From Deltaproteobacteria bacterium (GTDB taxonomy: Bacteria > Desulfobacterota > Desulfuromonadia > Geobacterales > Pseudopelobacteraceae): a stretch of 41,802 nucleotides of DNA. The position numbers and the translations under genes are program-made. The stretch spans positions 1 through 41,802 of the forward strand of contig JAJXYO010000011.1 in the NCBI GenBank assembly GCA_021780495.1, written 5' to 3'. Numbering within the stretch: position 1 is the first letter of the stretch; the number at the start of each line of letters is the position of its first letter. Under the pieces are notes generated by a model that was given only the letters and a program-made list of their open reading frames with translations, was not told the DNA's origin and did no database searches. Of this stretch, positions 25,887-33,965 are shown piece after piece.

Positions 25887-26513
25887 ATGCTGAATAAAGT
25901 TATCATACGCAGGGTGATTCTGATATGCGTGGCAGTGACTGCGGTTTTTACCAGCGGCTATTACTACGGACACTCGCGAGATCAGGCTCGCGGTTCTTTC
26001 GACGATCTGCTGGTCAATCACCCGCAGGATCTGATGGGACTCATCGACCGGCAAGATCAGCGGGTACGCGACCTGGCAGCCGAGTTGAAGACGCCGCAAA
26101 ATGCCTATGCCTATGTCAGGGATCGCGTACGGGATGACCCTGCCCAGCCCGCCATCAGTCCGGGAGAGACCCTTGTCGCCGGGCGGGCCAGCTGCCTGGG
26201 CAAGGCAGCGTTGCTCGCCAGTCTGTACCGTGCGCTTGGCATGCCTTCGTCGGCGGTTCGCATAGTCACCGGAGAAATCAGTATTCCGGCAGGCACCTTC
26301 GATCATGCCTGGATCGACATGGAGTACAATGGATCCGATATCCAGCAGGATGCGACCAACATCCTGGGTACGTTCACTTTCGACCAGTTTCAGGGTGATG
26401 CCTATACCCAGGCCTACGTCCGCGACGAGGAATTCGTATTCAACGACACGCATTTTGCGGTAGTTTCCCAACTCAACCAGTTCAAGGGACAAAAACATCC
26501 CGCCATCCACTAG
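25887..26513 (+). CDS. Transglutaminase-like cysteine protein, membrane anchored
   Basis: The 208-residue protein has an N-terminal membrane helix or uncleaved signal (residues about 7-24) and a transglutaminase-like core. The catalytic triad is visible as Cys103 in GRASCLGKAALLASLYRALG, His140 in FDHAWIDMEY and Asp155 in QQDATN. Such bacterial proteins are peptidases or amidases rather than true transglutaminases. It should face the periplasm. It begins 28 bases after the chromate transporter, so may share its transcript, but no functional link is evident. Confidence 0.8.
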   Translation: MLNKVIIRRVILICVAVTAVFTSGYYYGHSRDQARGSFDDLLVNHPQDLMGLIDRQDQRVRDLAAELKTPQNAYAYVRDRVRDDPAQPAISPGETLVAGRASCLGKAALLASLYRALGMPSSAVRIVTGEISIPAGTFDHAWIDMEYNGSDIQQDATNILGTFTFDQFQGDAYTQAYVRDEEFVFNDTHFAVVSQLNQFKGQKHPAIH

Positions 26514-26639
26514 CTCTGGTTACGGGCGCTCTGTTCTGCCGGACCGGTTGCACGGATCGGGTGTGTCCACGAGGTTGTTTCCAGCGCACTTGACAGCTCA
26601 GACACTTGTTTCTGACGTACCAATGGAGTCGTAACCCAC

Positions 26640-29153
26640 TTGAATAACTATTTTACCGGCGATGCGCTGCTGCTGATGCGTCATGAAATTGGAGAGGCCT
26701 CCGGCAACGAGGTCTTTTTTATCGGCCGTACCAATCTGGATGGCATTGTCTGCGAGGTCGAGGCGATTGCCCGCGGCACAAAAACAGCGGTTCCCGCTAT
26801 CCTGGCCCGAGCGGCCTGTGGTGATGTGGTGATACATAACCACCCCTCCGGCGATCTGACCCCTTCCGGAGCCGATATGGAGATCGCCTCGGTGGCCGGA
26901 AACCAGGGCATCGGCTTTGCCATCATCAACAACGATTGCAGCCGCTGCTATCAGGTGGTTACCCCCTTCAGCGAGAAAAAAGGAGAGCTGCTTTCGCTGG
27001 ATGAGATCGGTCGCGTATTTGCGCCGGACGGTATCATGGCGCACCTGAAGGGTTATGAGCAGCGTGATGAACAGCTGCGCATGGCCTTCAGCGTAGCCGA
27101 GGCCTTCAACCAGGACCGGGTCGTGCTGGTGGAAGCCGGCACCGGCACCGGCAAATCCCTGGCCTACCTGGTGCCCTCCATCCTGTGGGCGGTGCGCAAC
27201 AACCAGCGGGTGGTGGTCTCTACCAACACCATCAATCTGCAGGAACAGCTGATCCGAAAAGATCTCCCCTTCCTGGCCCGTAACGCCGCCGTTGAGTTCA
27301 AGGCGGTACTGGTCAAGGGCCGCAGCAACTACGTCTGTCTGCGCAAGCTGGAGCATGCCGAAGCCGAACCGGCGCTGTTCCCCGATGAGGCCACGGCTGA
27401 GCTGACCGCCATCATCGAGTGGAGCAAGGGCTGCCAGGATGGCTGCCGCAGCGACCTCTCCTTTGCACCGCGCAGCAGCACCTGGGAAGAGGTCTGTTGC
27501 GAGGCCGACCAGTGCAGCCGCTCCAAATGCAAACACTTCAACCGCTGCTTTTTCTACCGGGCGCGGCGCGATGCCTCGGCAGCCAACATCCTGGTGGTCA
27601 ACCATGCCCTGCTGTTGTCGGATATCGTCCTGCGCAAGGAGACCGGTTACGACGCCACGGCCATCCTGCCCCCCTTTACGCGGCTGATCTTCGATGAGGG
27701 GCATCACCTGGAGGATGTGGCCACCAGCCATCTGTCGCTGATCATCTCGCGCGGCGCCATCCTGAAACAGCTGCAGCGCCTCGTGCCGCAGAAGGCAGCC
27801 AAAGCCGGCCTGTTGACAATCATAGCCAACCGTCTGACCCGCGACCTGCCCGAAAGCATGGAATCACTCTACACCGAGCTGTCGGCCCTGCTGGAAAGCC
27901 ATCTCTTGCCCAAGAGCCACGATGTGGGCACACTGACCGAGGCAACCATGGACTGGCTGGCGCTGGCCGTGGAGCGCGAGGCCGGGGGGGAGGGGGGGCG
28001 CGAACGCAAACTGCGGATCACCCCCGAGGTCGAGCGCCGGCCGTTCTGGCAGGAGTGTCGCCAGCGCTTGCAGGCCCTGGCGGCTGCCGTGGGCGATTAC
28101 ACCTCGGCCCTGCGAACCCTGGTGCGCCGCTGCGGTGATCTGCCCGACAAACTGAAGGAGAAACTGGCCGACCAGCTGCTGGATACCGCCGGTATCGAAG
28201 GGCGCCTGCAGGCCATGGTTGACGGACTGCTGTTCTTCATCAGCGCCCCGGAAGGGTACTGCAGCTGGATCGAAACATCGTCCGGCCAGCGGGGCGTGCA
28301 GGCCCGGCTGTGTGCCGCTCCGCTGGATATCTCCGGACAGGTCAAGGAGACTATCCTCGACCGGCTGAAAACGATTATCGTCACCTCGGCCACCCTGACC
28401 GTCGGCGGCGATTTCAAGTATCTCAAGCAGCGCACCGGTTTCGGCCTGTTGCCCACGGAACGGCTGAGCGAGCTGCAACTGGCCTCGCCGTTCGACTACG
28501 CTTCCCAGGTCTTCGTCGCCGTGCCGGACGACATGCCTGAGCCGACCGCTCCCGGATTCCGTGAAGCGCTGGAGGAGCGCATCCTGCGGGCCGTCAGCAC
28601 CTCCGGGGGGGGTGCCTTCGTCCTGTTCACCTCCTACGACCTGCTCAGCAAGCTACACACCGCCCTGATGCCGGACCTGACCCGGCTGGGACTGACGGTG
28701 TTCAAACAGGGTGAGGCCGGCCGCCATGCCCTGCTGGCCCATTTTCGCAAGGAAGGTAATGCCGTGCTGTTCGGCACCGACTCGTTCTGGGAAGGGGTGG
28801 ATGTCAAGGGTGGGGCGCTCCGGCTGGTAATCATTACCCGCCTGCCGTTCCAGGTGCCGACCGAGCCGGTGCAGCAGGCCCGCTCCGAACAGGTCGAGGC
28901 CAATGGCGGCGATTCATTCCGCGAGTTTTCCATACCCCAGGCCGTGATCAAGTTTCGCCAGGGCTTTGGCCGGCTGATCCGCAGCCGCGATGATCGCGGG
29001 GCGGTACTGATTCTGGACCGGCGGATAACCACCAAGGGCTATGGCAAGACCTTTCTGCGGTCGCTGCCGGACACGGAGCTGGTGCGGGGAGCTTCGGACG
29101 AGGTCTTTGAAAAGATGGGGGCGTTTTTTAAAGGGAAGCTGGTTGAGAAGTAG
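26640..29153 (+). CDS. RadC-type JAB domain fused to DinG/XPD-family helicase
   Basis: The 837-residue protein begins with a RadC-like JAB/MPN+ domain (about residues 10-110). Its JAMM residues are Glu24, His66-x-His68 in IHNHPSGDLTPSGAD, Ser76 and Asp79. A DinG-type superfamily 2 helicase follows. Walker A is EAGTGTGKS at 165-173, the iron-sulphur cluster cysteines are in VCLRK and CSRSKCKHFNRC, and the DEAH-like box is FDEGHHLED. It ends with GFGRLIRS and LDRRITTKGYGKTF, the last helicase motifs. DinG helicases unwind D-loops, R-loops and G-quadruplexes. The start is taken as TTG at 26640 with GGAG upstream; ATG at 26676 would cut into the JAB domain. A G7-A-G7 tract lies at 27984-27998. 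The role of the JAB part is unknown. Confidence 0.87.
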   Translation: MNNYFTGDALLLMRHEIGEASGNEVFFIGRTNLDGIVCEVEAIARGTKTAVPAILARAACGDVVIHNHPSGDLTPSGADMEIASVAGNQGIGFAIINNDCSRCYQVVTPFSEKKGELLSLDEIGRVFAPDGIMAHLKGYEQRDEQLRMAFSVAEAFNQDRVVLVEAGTGTGKSLAYLVPSILWAVRNNQRVVVSTNTINLQEQLIRKDLPFLARNAAVEFKAVLVKGRSNYVCLRKLEHAEAEPALFPDEATAELTAIIEWSKGCQDGCRSDLSFAPRSSTWEEVCCEADQCSRSKCKHFNRCFFYRARRDASAANILVVNHALLLSDIVLRKETGYDATAILPPFTRLIFDEGHHLEDVATSHLSLIISRGAILKQLQRLVPQKAAKAGLLTIIANRLTRDLPESMESLYTELSALLESHLLPKSHDVGTLTEATMDWLALAVEREAGGEGGRERKLRITPEVERRPFWQECRQRLQALAAAVGDYTSALRTLVRRCGDLPDKLKEKLADQLLDTAGIEGRLQAMVDGLLFFISAPEGYCSWIETSSGQRGVQARLCAAPLDISGQVKETILDRLKTIIVTSATLTVGGDFKYLKQRTGFGLLPTERLSELQLASPFDYASQVFVAVPDDMPEPTAPGFREALEERILRAVSTSGGGAFVLFTSYDLLSKLHTALMPDLTRLGLTVFKQGEAGRHALLAHFRKEGNAVLFGTDSFWEGVDVKGGALRLVIITRLPFQVPTEPVQQARSEQVEANGGDSFREFSIPQAVIKFRQGFGRLIRSRDDRGAVLILDRRITTKGYGKTFLRSLPDTELVRGASDEVFEKMGAFFKGKLVEK

Positions 29154-29235
29154 GGGCGCAGCAAACGTCGTATCTGCTTCGCCCCGGTGGTATCGGCAAT
29201 CAGGGCGAAGCAGACAAAACTTGCTTCGCCCCTAC
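29150..29235. repeat. REP/MITE-like palindromic repeat overlapping the helicase stop codon
   Basis: GTAGGGGCG (29150-29158) and CGCCCCTAC (29227-29235) are inverted outer ends. Inside, TCTGCTTCGCCC (29173-29184) and GGGCGAAGCAGA (29203-29214) form a perfect 12-bp inverted repeat. A further GCTTCGCCCC copy abuts the right end. The helicase stop codon TAG (29151-29153) is part of the repeat. Elements with GTAGGGGCG ends are dispersed in many genomes. Confidence 0.7.
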
Positions 29236-29242
29236 GGTTAGG

Positions 29243-29725
29243 TCACCCGTTCTGCTGCATCTGTTTCTTGGCGCTGAAGTTGAAACACTGGTAGTAGCTC
29301 AGACACATCAGCAGGAACGAGAAAAGGATTCCGGCGAGCACCGGGGTGGCCCCGGCGGCCTTTTTTGCATCGGGCACCAGGGTGACAAACGCCAGGAAGA
29401 ATCCCACGGCGCTGAACTTCCAGAGATCACCCAGCATGCGTTTCTTGCGCACTGCGGCCAGGTCTCCCTTGCTCAGACCGGTGATACTGCCTTCGATCTC
29501 GACGCCGGCATCCCGCCAGGCCAGACGGTAGATGGGATAGATTGCCAGCAGCTGACCTATGATGGTAATCTTGATACTGGTCATCAATTTTTCCGGAGTG
29601 CCCAGCATGGCGAACCTGTTCTGGAACACGTAGATGACGTAGATCAGCAGGAACAGCAGCAGGGTCTGGACCACGCGGTAAATGATCATGGTTCGGCGTA
29701 ATCTGGTGAAGTCGTATATTGGCAT
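29243..29725 (-). CDS. Hypothetical membrane protein
   Basis: The 160-residue protein has four predicted membrane segments: residues about 13-33, 48-66, 100-118 and 125-147. A basic cytoplasmic loop (KGDLAAVRKKRMLGDLWK) sits in the middle, and the C-terminus (FSAKKQMQQNG) is polar. I do not recognise the family. It lies divergent to the histidine kinase gene across a 202-base gap and directly behind the palindromic repeat. ATG at 29725 was kept because the N-terminus is polar and the first helix is complete. Confidence 0.65.
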   Translation of the reverse strand: MPIYDFTRLRRTMIIYRVVQTLLLFLLIYVIYVFQNRFAMLGTPEKLMTSIKITIIGQLLAIYPIYRLAWRDAGVEIEGSITGLSKGDLAAVRKKRMLGDLWKFSAVGFFLAFVTLVPDAKKAAGATPVLAGILFSFLLMCLSYYQCFNFSAKKQMQQNG

Positions 29726-29927
29726 GTGTGGCGAATCTCCGATGCACTCTCAGATTGCGCTGCAAACGCCCAGCGGTTATAACAGAATTATCAATAGGCT
29801 AGAAGTCCTTTTCCGAGGTACTAATCATTTCCAATGTTTTTTGAGCAGCAGTGATTCCATCTGTGTCGGTAGTGCCGGGGCAGGGGTTGTTTCAGCCACA
29901 CCAAACATTTGCAGGTCACGAGGACCG

Positions 29928-30863
29928 ATGAAACTGTTGCGCAAGATATTCCACCCCGTCATGGCGCTGATCGCCATCCAGCTGGTCTGGATCACGGTGG
30001 TAGTGTTCTGGATCTACTGGTTCGTCGGCAAGCACCGCGAGTTCCGGGCCCTGGCCGAGAAATACCGTCCCGAACTGCTCGGCAGGGGCTCTAACTGGGG
30101 CGTCATGGTTGAGGGGCTGCTGCTGCTGGTGGTGATCCTGGTGGGGGTGTATGTCATCTTCGCCTACTGGAACCGCCAGTCCAACCTGTATGCCAAGCAG
30201 CGCGATATCATCTCCCAGGTAACCCACGAACTGAAATCGCCGCTGGCCTCGATCCAGCTGCACCTGGAAACCATCCGGCTGCGCAGGCTGGCCGGAGACA
30301 AGCTGGATGCCTTTGTAGGGACCATGCTGGCAGATACGGACCGCTTGCATTACCTGATCAATAACCTGCTCATGGCGGCACGTCTGGAGCAGCGTCGCAA
30401 GCCGGCCGAACGACGGCTGACTGACATGAGCGCCATGCTGGTGGAATACGTCGAGCATGAGCGGACCCACCTGTCCCAAGGGGGCAGCATCTCACTGGAG
30501 GCTGAGCCGGGCATCAAGCTGCTGGTTGATCCTGAAGAAATGGGCATGGTGTTGCGCAACCTGTTTGAAAATGCCGTGCTCTATTCGCCCGGCAGCCCTG
30601 AGATAACGGTCCAGCTGTCCAGGTCGGGAAACTCTGTCCGGCTGTCGATTCAGGACAAAGGGCGCGGGCTGGAACAGAGAGAGTTGAAACATGTCTTCGA
30701 TATGTTTTACCGTGTCCATCCGGCCGGTGAAAATATCCGCGGAACCGGTCTGGGGCTGTACATCGTTGCCACCGTCATCCGCGGTTATGGCGGCAATGTG
30801 CGGGTGGAGAGCGGTGGACTCGGACAGGGCTGCACCTTTATCATTACCCTCCCGGTGGTCTGA
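29928..30863 (+). CDS. Sensor histidine kinase
   Basis: The 311-residue kinase has two membrane helices (residues about 10-33 and 59-80) bracketing a very short 25-residue periplasmic loop. HisKA (SQVTHELKSPLASIQ, phospho-acceptor His100) and HATPase domains follow. N box LRNLFENAVLYSP, G1 DKGRGLEQ, F box FDMFYRV and G2 GTGLGLYIV are intact. With so small an outer loop, it probably senses within the membrane or via a partner. ATG at 29928 has AGGA upstream. Its stop overlaps the response-regulator start (TGATG), so the two are translationally coupled. Confidence 0.92.
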   Translation: MKLLRKIFHPVMALIAIQLVWITVVVFWIYWFVGKHREFRALAEKYRPELLGRGSNWGVMVEGLLLLVVILVGVYVIFAYWNRQSNLYAKQRDIISQVTHELKSPLASIQLHLETIRLRRLAGDKLDAFVGTMLADTDRLHYLINNLLMAARLEQRRKPAERRLTDMSAMLVEYVEHERTHLSQGGSISLEAEPGIKLLVDPEEMGMVLRNLFENAVLYSPGSPEITVQLSRSGNSVRLSIQDKGRGLEQRELKHVFDMFYRVHPAGENIRGTGLGLYIVATVIRGYGGNVRVESGGLGQGCTFIITLPVV

Positions 30864-31573
30864 TGGCTATGAATACGGAAAAACCACATATCATGCTGGT
30901 TGAGGACGAGATCCATCTGGCGCGCGGCATCTGCTTCAACCTGGAAGAGGATGGCTGCCGTGTCAGCCATTTCGAAACCGGGGAAAAGGCCCTGACATCC
31001 CTGGAGGTAGAACACTTCGACCTGATCATTCTGGATGTCATGCTGCCCGGGATGGACGGTTTTCAGGTCTGCCGGGCCATCCGCGCACTCGATCCGCGTG
31101 TGCCGATCCTGATGCTGACCGCCCGCTCCGAGGATGGCGACCGGGTGGAGGGGCTGGAGAACGGCGCCGATGACTACCTGACCAAGCCCTTCAATCTGGT
31201 GGAGTTTCTGTTGCGGGTCAAGGGGATGCTCAGGCGCTCCTCCTGGTATCGTCCCGATCCGGTGGAAGAGGGCTACCGCTTTGGCAACAACGAGGTCTTT
31301 CCGCTCTCCTACCGTGCCCGCACCGCCCAGGGCGAGATCGATCTGACCGAGATGGAGGTGCGGGTGCTGTCGCTCTTTTTCCAGAAAGAGGGGGCGATCA
31401 TCCCGCGCGGCGAACTGCTCCAGTCGGTCTGGGGCTATACCAACGACACCGAGACCAGGACCCTGGACAATTTCATCGTCCGGCTGCGCAAGTACTTCGA
31501 GCCCGACCCGACCCATCCCGTCCATTTCCAGACCGTGCGGGGCGTCGGCTATCGATTCAGCCGGAAGGGGTAG
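30863..31573 (+). CDS. OmpR/PhoB-family response regulator
   Basis: The 236-residue regulator has a receiver domain and a C-terminal winged helix. The receiver shows the acidic pair Glu14/Asp15, phospho-acceptor Asp58 in LIILDVMLPGMDG and Lys108 in DDYLTKPF. The DNA-binding part has EMEVRVLSLFFQKEGAIIPRG and the recognition helix TRTLDNFIVRLRKYF, ending RGVGYRFSRKG. It is the partner of the kinase immediately upstream. Target genes are not evident from the window; the small membrane protein 102 bases downstream is a candidate. Confidence 0.93.
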   Translation: MAMNTEKPHIMLVEDEIHLARGICFNLEEDGCRVSHFETGEKALTSLEVEHFDLIILDVMLPGMDGFQVCRAIRALDPRVPILMLTARSEDGDRVEGLENGADDYLTKPFNLVEFLLRVKGMLRRSSWYRPDPVEEGYRFGNNEVFPLSYRARTAQGEIDLTEMEVRVLSLFFQKEGAIIPRGELLQSVWGYTNDTETRTLDNFIVRLRKYFEPDPTHPVHFQTVRGVGYRFSRKG

Positions 31574-31674
31574 ACGCTGCCGCGCCAGCAACTCTCAACA
31601 TTCATAGAAAACAAGTTTGTTGCACAACAATTAGAGCGTCAACCAACAACTGATAACAAAGAAAGGTTTCAACT

Positions 31675-31998
31675 GTGGAACAGTATCACCTGCCGGTTTT
31701 TATTATCAACACACTGATGGTGCTGGTCGATACGGCCATCGGATACCATCTTGCGCCGCGCCTGCTGGCCGGCATGGATGAACCGGAGGCGGTCGAAACC
31801 GGGGTTCGCACCACCCGGGGTCTGCTGCCGGCGGTCGTGGCGCTCTACATGTTCTTTAACTGTCTGGGGTATTTTCAGGGGCGCACGGTCTATCTGCTGG
31901 CAGTCAGTGGTCTGCTCCTGGTGGATATGGTGCTGCAACTGTGGCTACGCCGTAAACGGCAAGGTCCGGGGCCGGACGAAAGTGAGAACGGGGAGTAA
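31675..31998 (+). CDS. Small hypothetical membrane protein
   Basis: This 107-residue protein has three hydrophobic segments (about residues 6-24, 42-58 and 65-86) and a charged tail (RRKRQGPGPDESENGE). The start is GTG at 31675 with AAAGG at a suitable distance. No family is recognised. It lies between the two-component system and selB, on the same strand as both, 57 bases before the selB ATG. Confidence 0.6.
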   Translation: MEQYHLPVFIINTLMVLVDTAIGYHLAPRLLAGMDEPEAVETGVRTTRGLLPAVVALYMFFNCLGYFQGRTVYLLAVSGLLLVDMVLQLWLRRKRQGPGPDESENGE

Positions 31999-32054
31999 TG
32001 TAGCTTTTTTGTCGAGAGTAAAATTCTACTTTGAAATATTCGGGAATTCGTTAC

Positions 32055-33965
32055 ATGAAAAACCTCATCCTCGGCACCGCCGGACATATCGACCATGGCA
32101 AGACCTCGCTGGTCAAGGCCCTGACCGGCATCGACACCGACCGCCTCAAGGAGGAGAAAGCCCGCGGCATCACCATCGAGCTGGGCTTTGCCCACCTGGA
32201 GCTGCCGGGCGGCATCCGCTTCGGGATCGTGGATGTGCCGGGTCACGAAAAGTTCGTCCGCGCCATGGTGGCCGGTGTGGGGGGCATGGACCTGGTCATG
32301 CTGGTGATCGCCGCCGACGAGGGGATCATGCCCCAGACCCGCGAGCACCTGGATATCCTGCGTCTGCTGGGGGTCAAAAACGGACTGGTGGCCCTCACTA
32401 AACAGGACATGGTTGACAAGGAATGGCTGGGGCTGGTGAGCGAAGAGGTGCGGGATTTTGTGGCCGGCAGCTTTCTGGAGGGGGCGCCGATTGTTCCGGT
32501 GTCGTCGCGTAGCGGCGAGGGGCTGGACCAGCTGCGGGCCGAACTGGTGCGCCTGGCGGAACGGGTCGATGAGAAGCGCCGCGAAGGGCGTTTTCGCCTG
32601 CCGGTCGACCGGGTCTTCACGGTGGCCGGTTTCGGGACGGTGGTGACCGGCACGCTACTGGCGGGCGAGATCCGGGTTGGCGACGAGCTGGAGCTGCTTC
32701 CCTCGGGCCATGAAGGGCGCGTCCGCGGCATTCAGGAGCATGGAGAAAAGACCGAACAGGGGCGGGCCGGCCAACGGCTGGCGATCAACCTGCAGGGCAT
32801 CGATCTGGATCAGGCCCGGCGGGGCGATGTGGTGGTGCCGAGGGACGTTTTCCGGACTACGCGGGCCGTGGATGTGCGCCTGGACTACCTGGCTTCGGCG
32901 CCCCGCGAGCTGAAGCACCGCGCCACCCTGCGGCTCCATTCGGCCACCTATGAGGTCGCGGCGCAGGTGATTCTGCTGGACCGTGATACGCTTCAGCCGG
33001 GCGAAAGTGCCTATGTCCAGCTGCGCCTGAAGGAACCGGCCCTGCTGCTCTCCGGCGACAGCTACATCCTGCGTATCTCCGCACCGGCCACTACTGTCGG
33101 CGGCGGTTGCGTGCTGGATCCCTTTCCGCCGCGCCGGCGCCGCAGAAACAGTGAGGCGCTGGAACTGCTGGAGGCCTTCGGTCTGGCGGAACACGGGCGC
33201 ACAATCGCCCTGATCATCTCCCAGAGCCTGCTGTCCGGCATCAGCATCGACGAGATCCTGCTGCGCTCCGGTTGTCCGCGCAAGGTGGTCGAAGCCGCGC
33301 TGACCGCACTGCTTTCTTCCGGCGAGGCGCTGCAGGTTATCCGTGAACCGCGCATATTCCTGGCCCGGGAAGCCTTTGAGACCCTCAAGAAGGCGGTGAC
33401 GGATGAATTGGCATCGTTTCTGGATGCCAACCCGCTCAAGGAGGGCATGGGCAAGGAGGAGCTCAAGACCCGCCTGCCGAAACGGAGTGACGCACGTTTC
33501 TTTACGCCATTACTCTCGGCACTGGAAAAAGACGGCCTGGTGATTCCGGACCGGGATCTTGTCAAACCGGGCGGGAAGGTTGTCAGGAAGGGGGCTTTCA
33601 GCGAAGACCTGTCCGGCAGAATCGCCCTGCTTTTACGGGAGGGAGGCATCGAACCGCCGACGGTCCGGGAAGTCATGGAGCGCTTTCGCTGCGATGAGAA
33701 AAGGGTGCGTGACAATCTGGCGCTGCTGGTCAGGAGCGGTTCGGTTGCCCGTATATCGGCCGATCTGTTCTACTCGTCAGCTGCACTGGACGGCCTGCGG
33801 CAGAAGCTGGTGGCCCATCTCCGGGAAAAGGGGGAGATTGTCCCGACCGATTTCCGCGACCTGACCGGTCTGTCGCGGAAGTTTCTGATTCCGCTGCTGG
33901 AGTATTTTGACAGCGAGAAGATCACCATCCGGGTAGGTGACAAGCGGGTCGCGCGCAAACGTTAG
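32055..33965 (+). CDS. selB: Selenocysteine-specific elongation factor SelB
   Basis: The 636-residue GTPase delivers selenocysteyl-tRNA(Sec) to UGA codons by binding GTP, the tRNA and the mRNA SECIS hairpin. The GTPase motifs are [13 protein letters not shown] (residues 7-19), [19 protein letters not shown] and TKQD. The beta-barrel domains follow, and the C-terminal third (about 370-636) is a string of winged-helix modules that read the SECIS. The start is ATG at 32055; an upstream TTG at 32031 is in frame. The stop overlaps that of the convergent molybdopterin oxidoreductase by 4 bases. selA, selC and selD are not in the window. It is direct evidence for selenocysteine use by this organism. 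Confidence 0.95.
   Translation: MKNLILGTAGHIDHGKTSLVKALTGIDTDRLKEEKARGITIELGFAHLELPGGIRFGIVDVPGHEKFVRAMVAGVGGMDLVMLVIAADEGIMPQTREHLDILRLLGVKNGLVALTKQDMVDKEWLGLVSEEVRDFVAGSFLEGAPIVPVSSRSGEGLDQLRAELVRLAERVDEKRREGRFRLPVDRVFTVAGFGTVVTGTLLAGEIRVGDELELLPSGHEGRVRGIQEHGEKTEQGRAGQRLAINLQGIDLDQARRGDVVVPRDVFRTTRAVDVRLDYLASAPRELKHRATLRLHSATYEVAAQVILLDRDTLQPGESAYVQLRLKEPALLLSGDSYILRISAPATTVGGGCVLDPFPPRRRRRNSEALELLEAFGLAEHGRTIALIISQSLLSGISIDEILLRSGCPRKVVEAALTALLSSGEALQVIREPRIFLAREAFETLKKAVTDELASFLDANPLKEGMGKEELKTRLPKRSDARFFTPLLSALEKDGLVIPDRDLVKPGGKVVRKGAFSEDLSGRIALLLREGGIEPPTVREVMERFRCDEKRVRDNLALLVRSGSVARISADLFYSSAALDGLRQKLVAHLREKGEIVPTDFRDLTGLSRKFLIPLLEYFDSEKITIRVGDKRVARKR

Noticed and set aside
26590..26640. 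TTGACA near 26590 as the helicase promoter
   Set aside because: No -10-like sequence at the right spacing.
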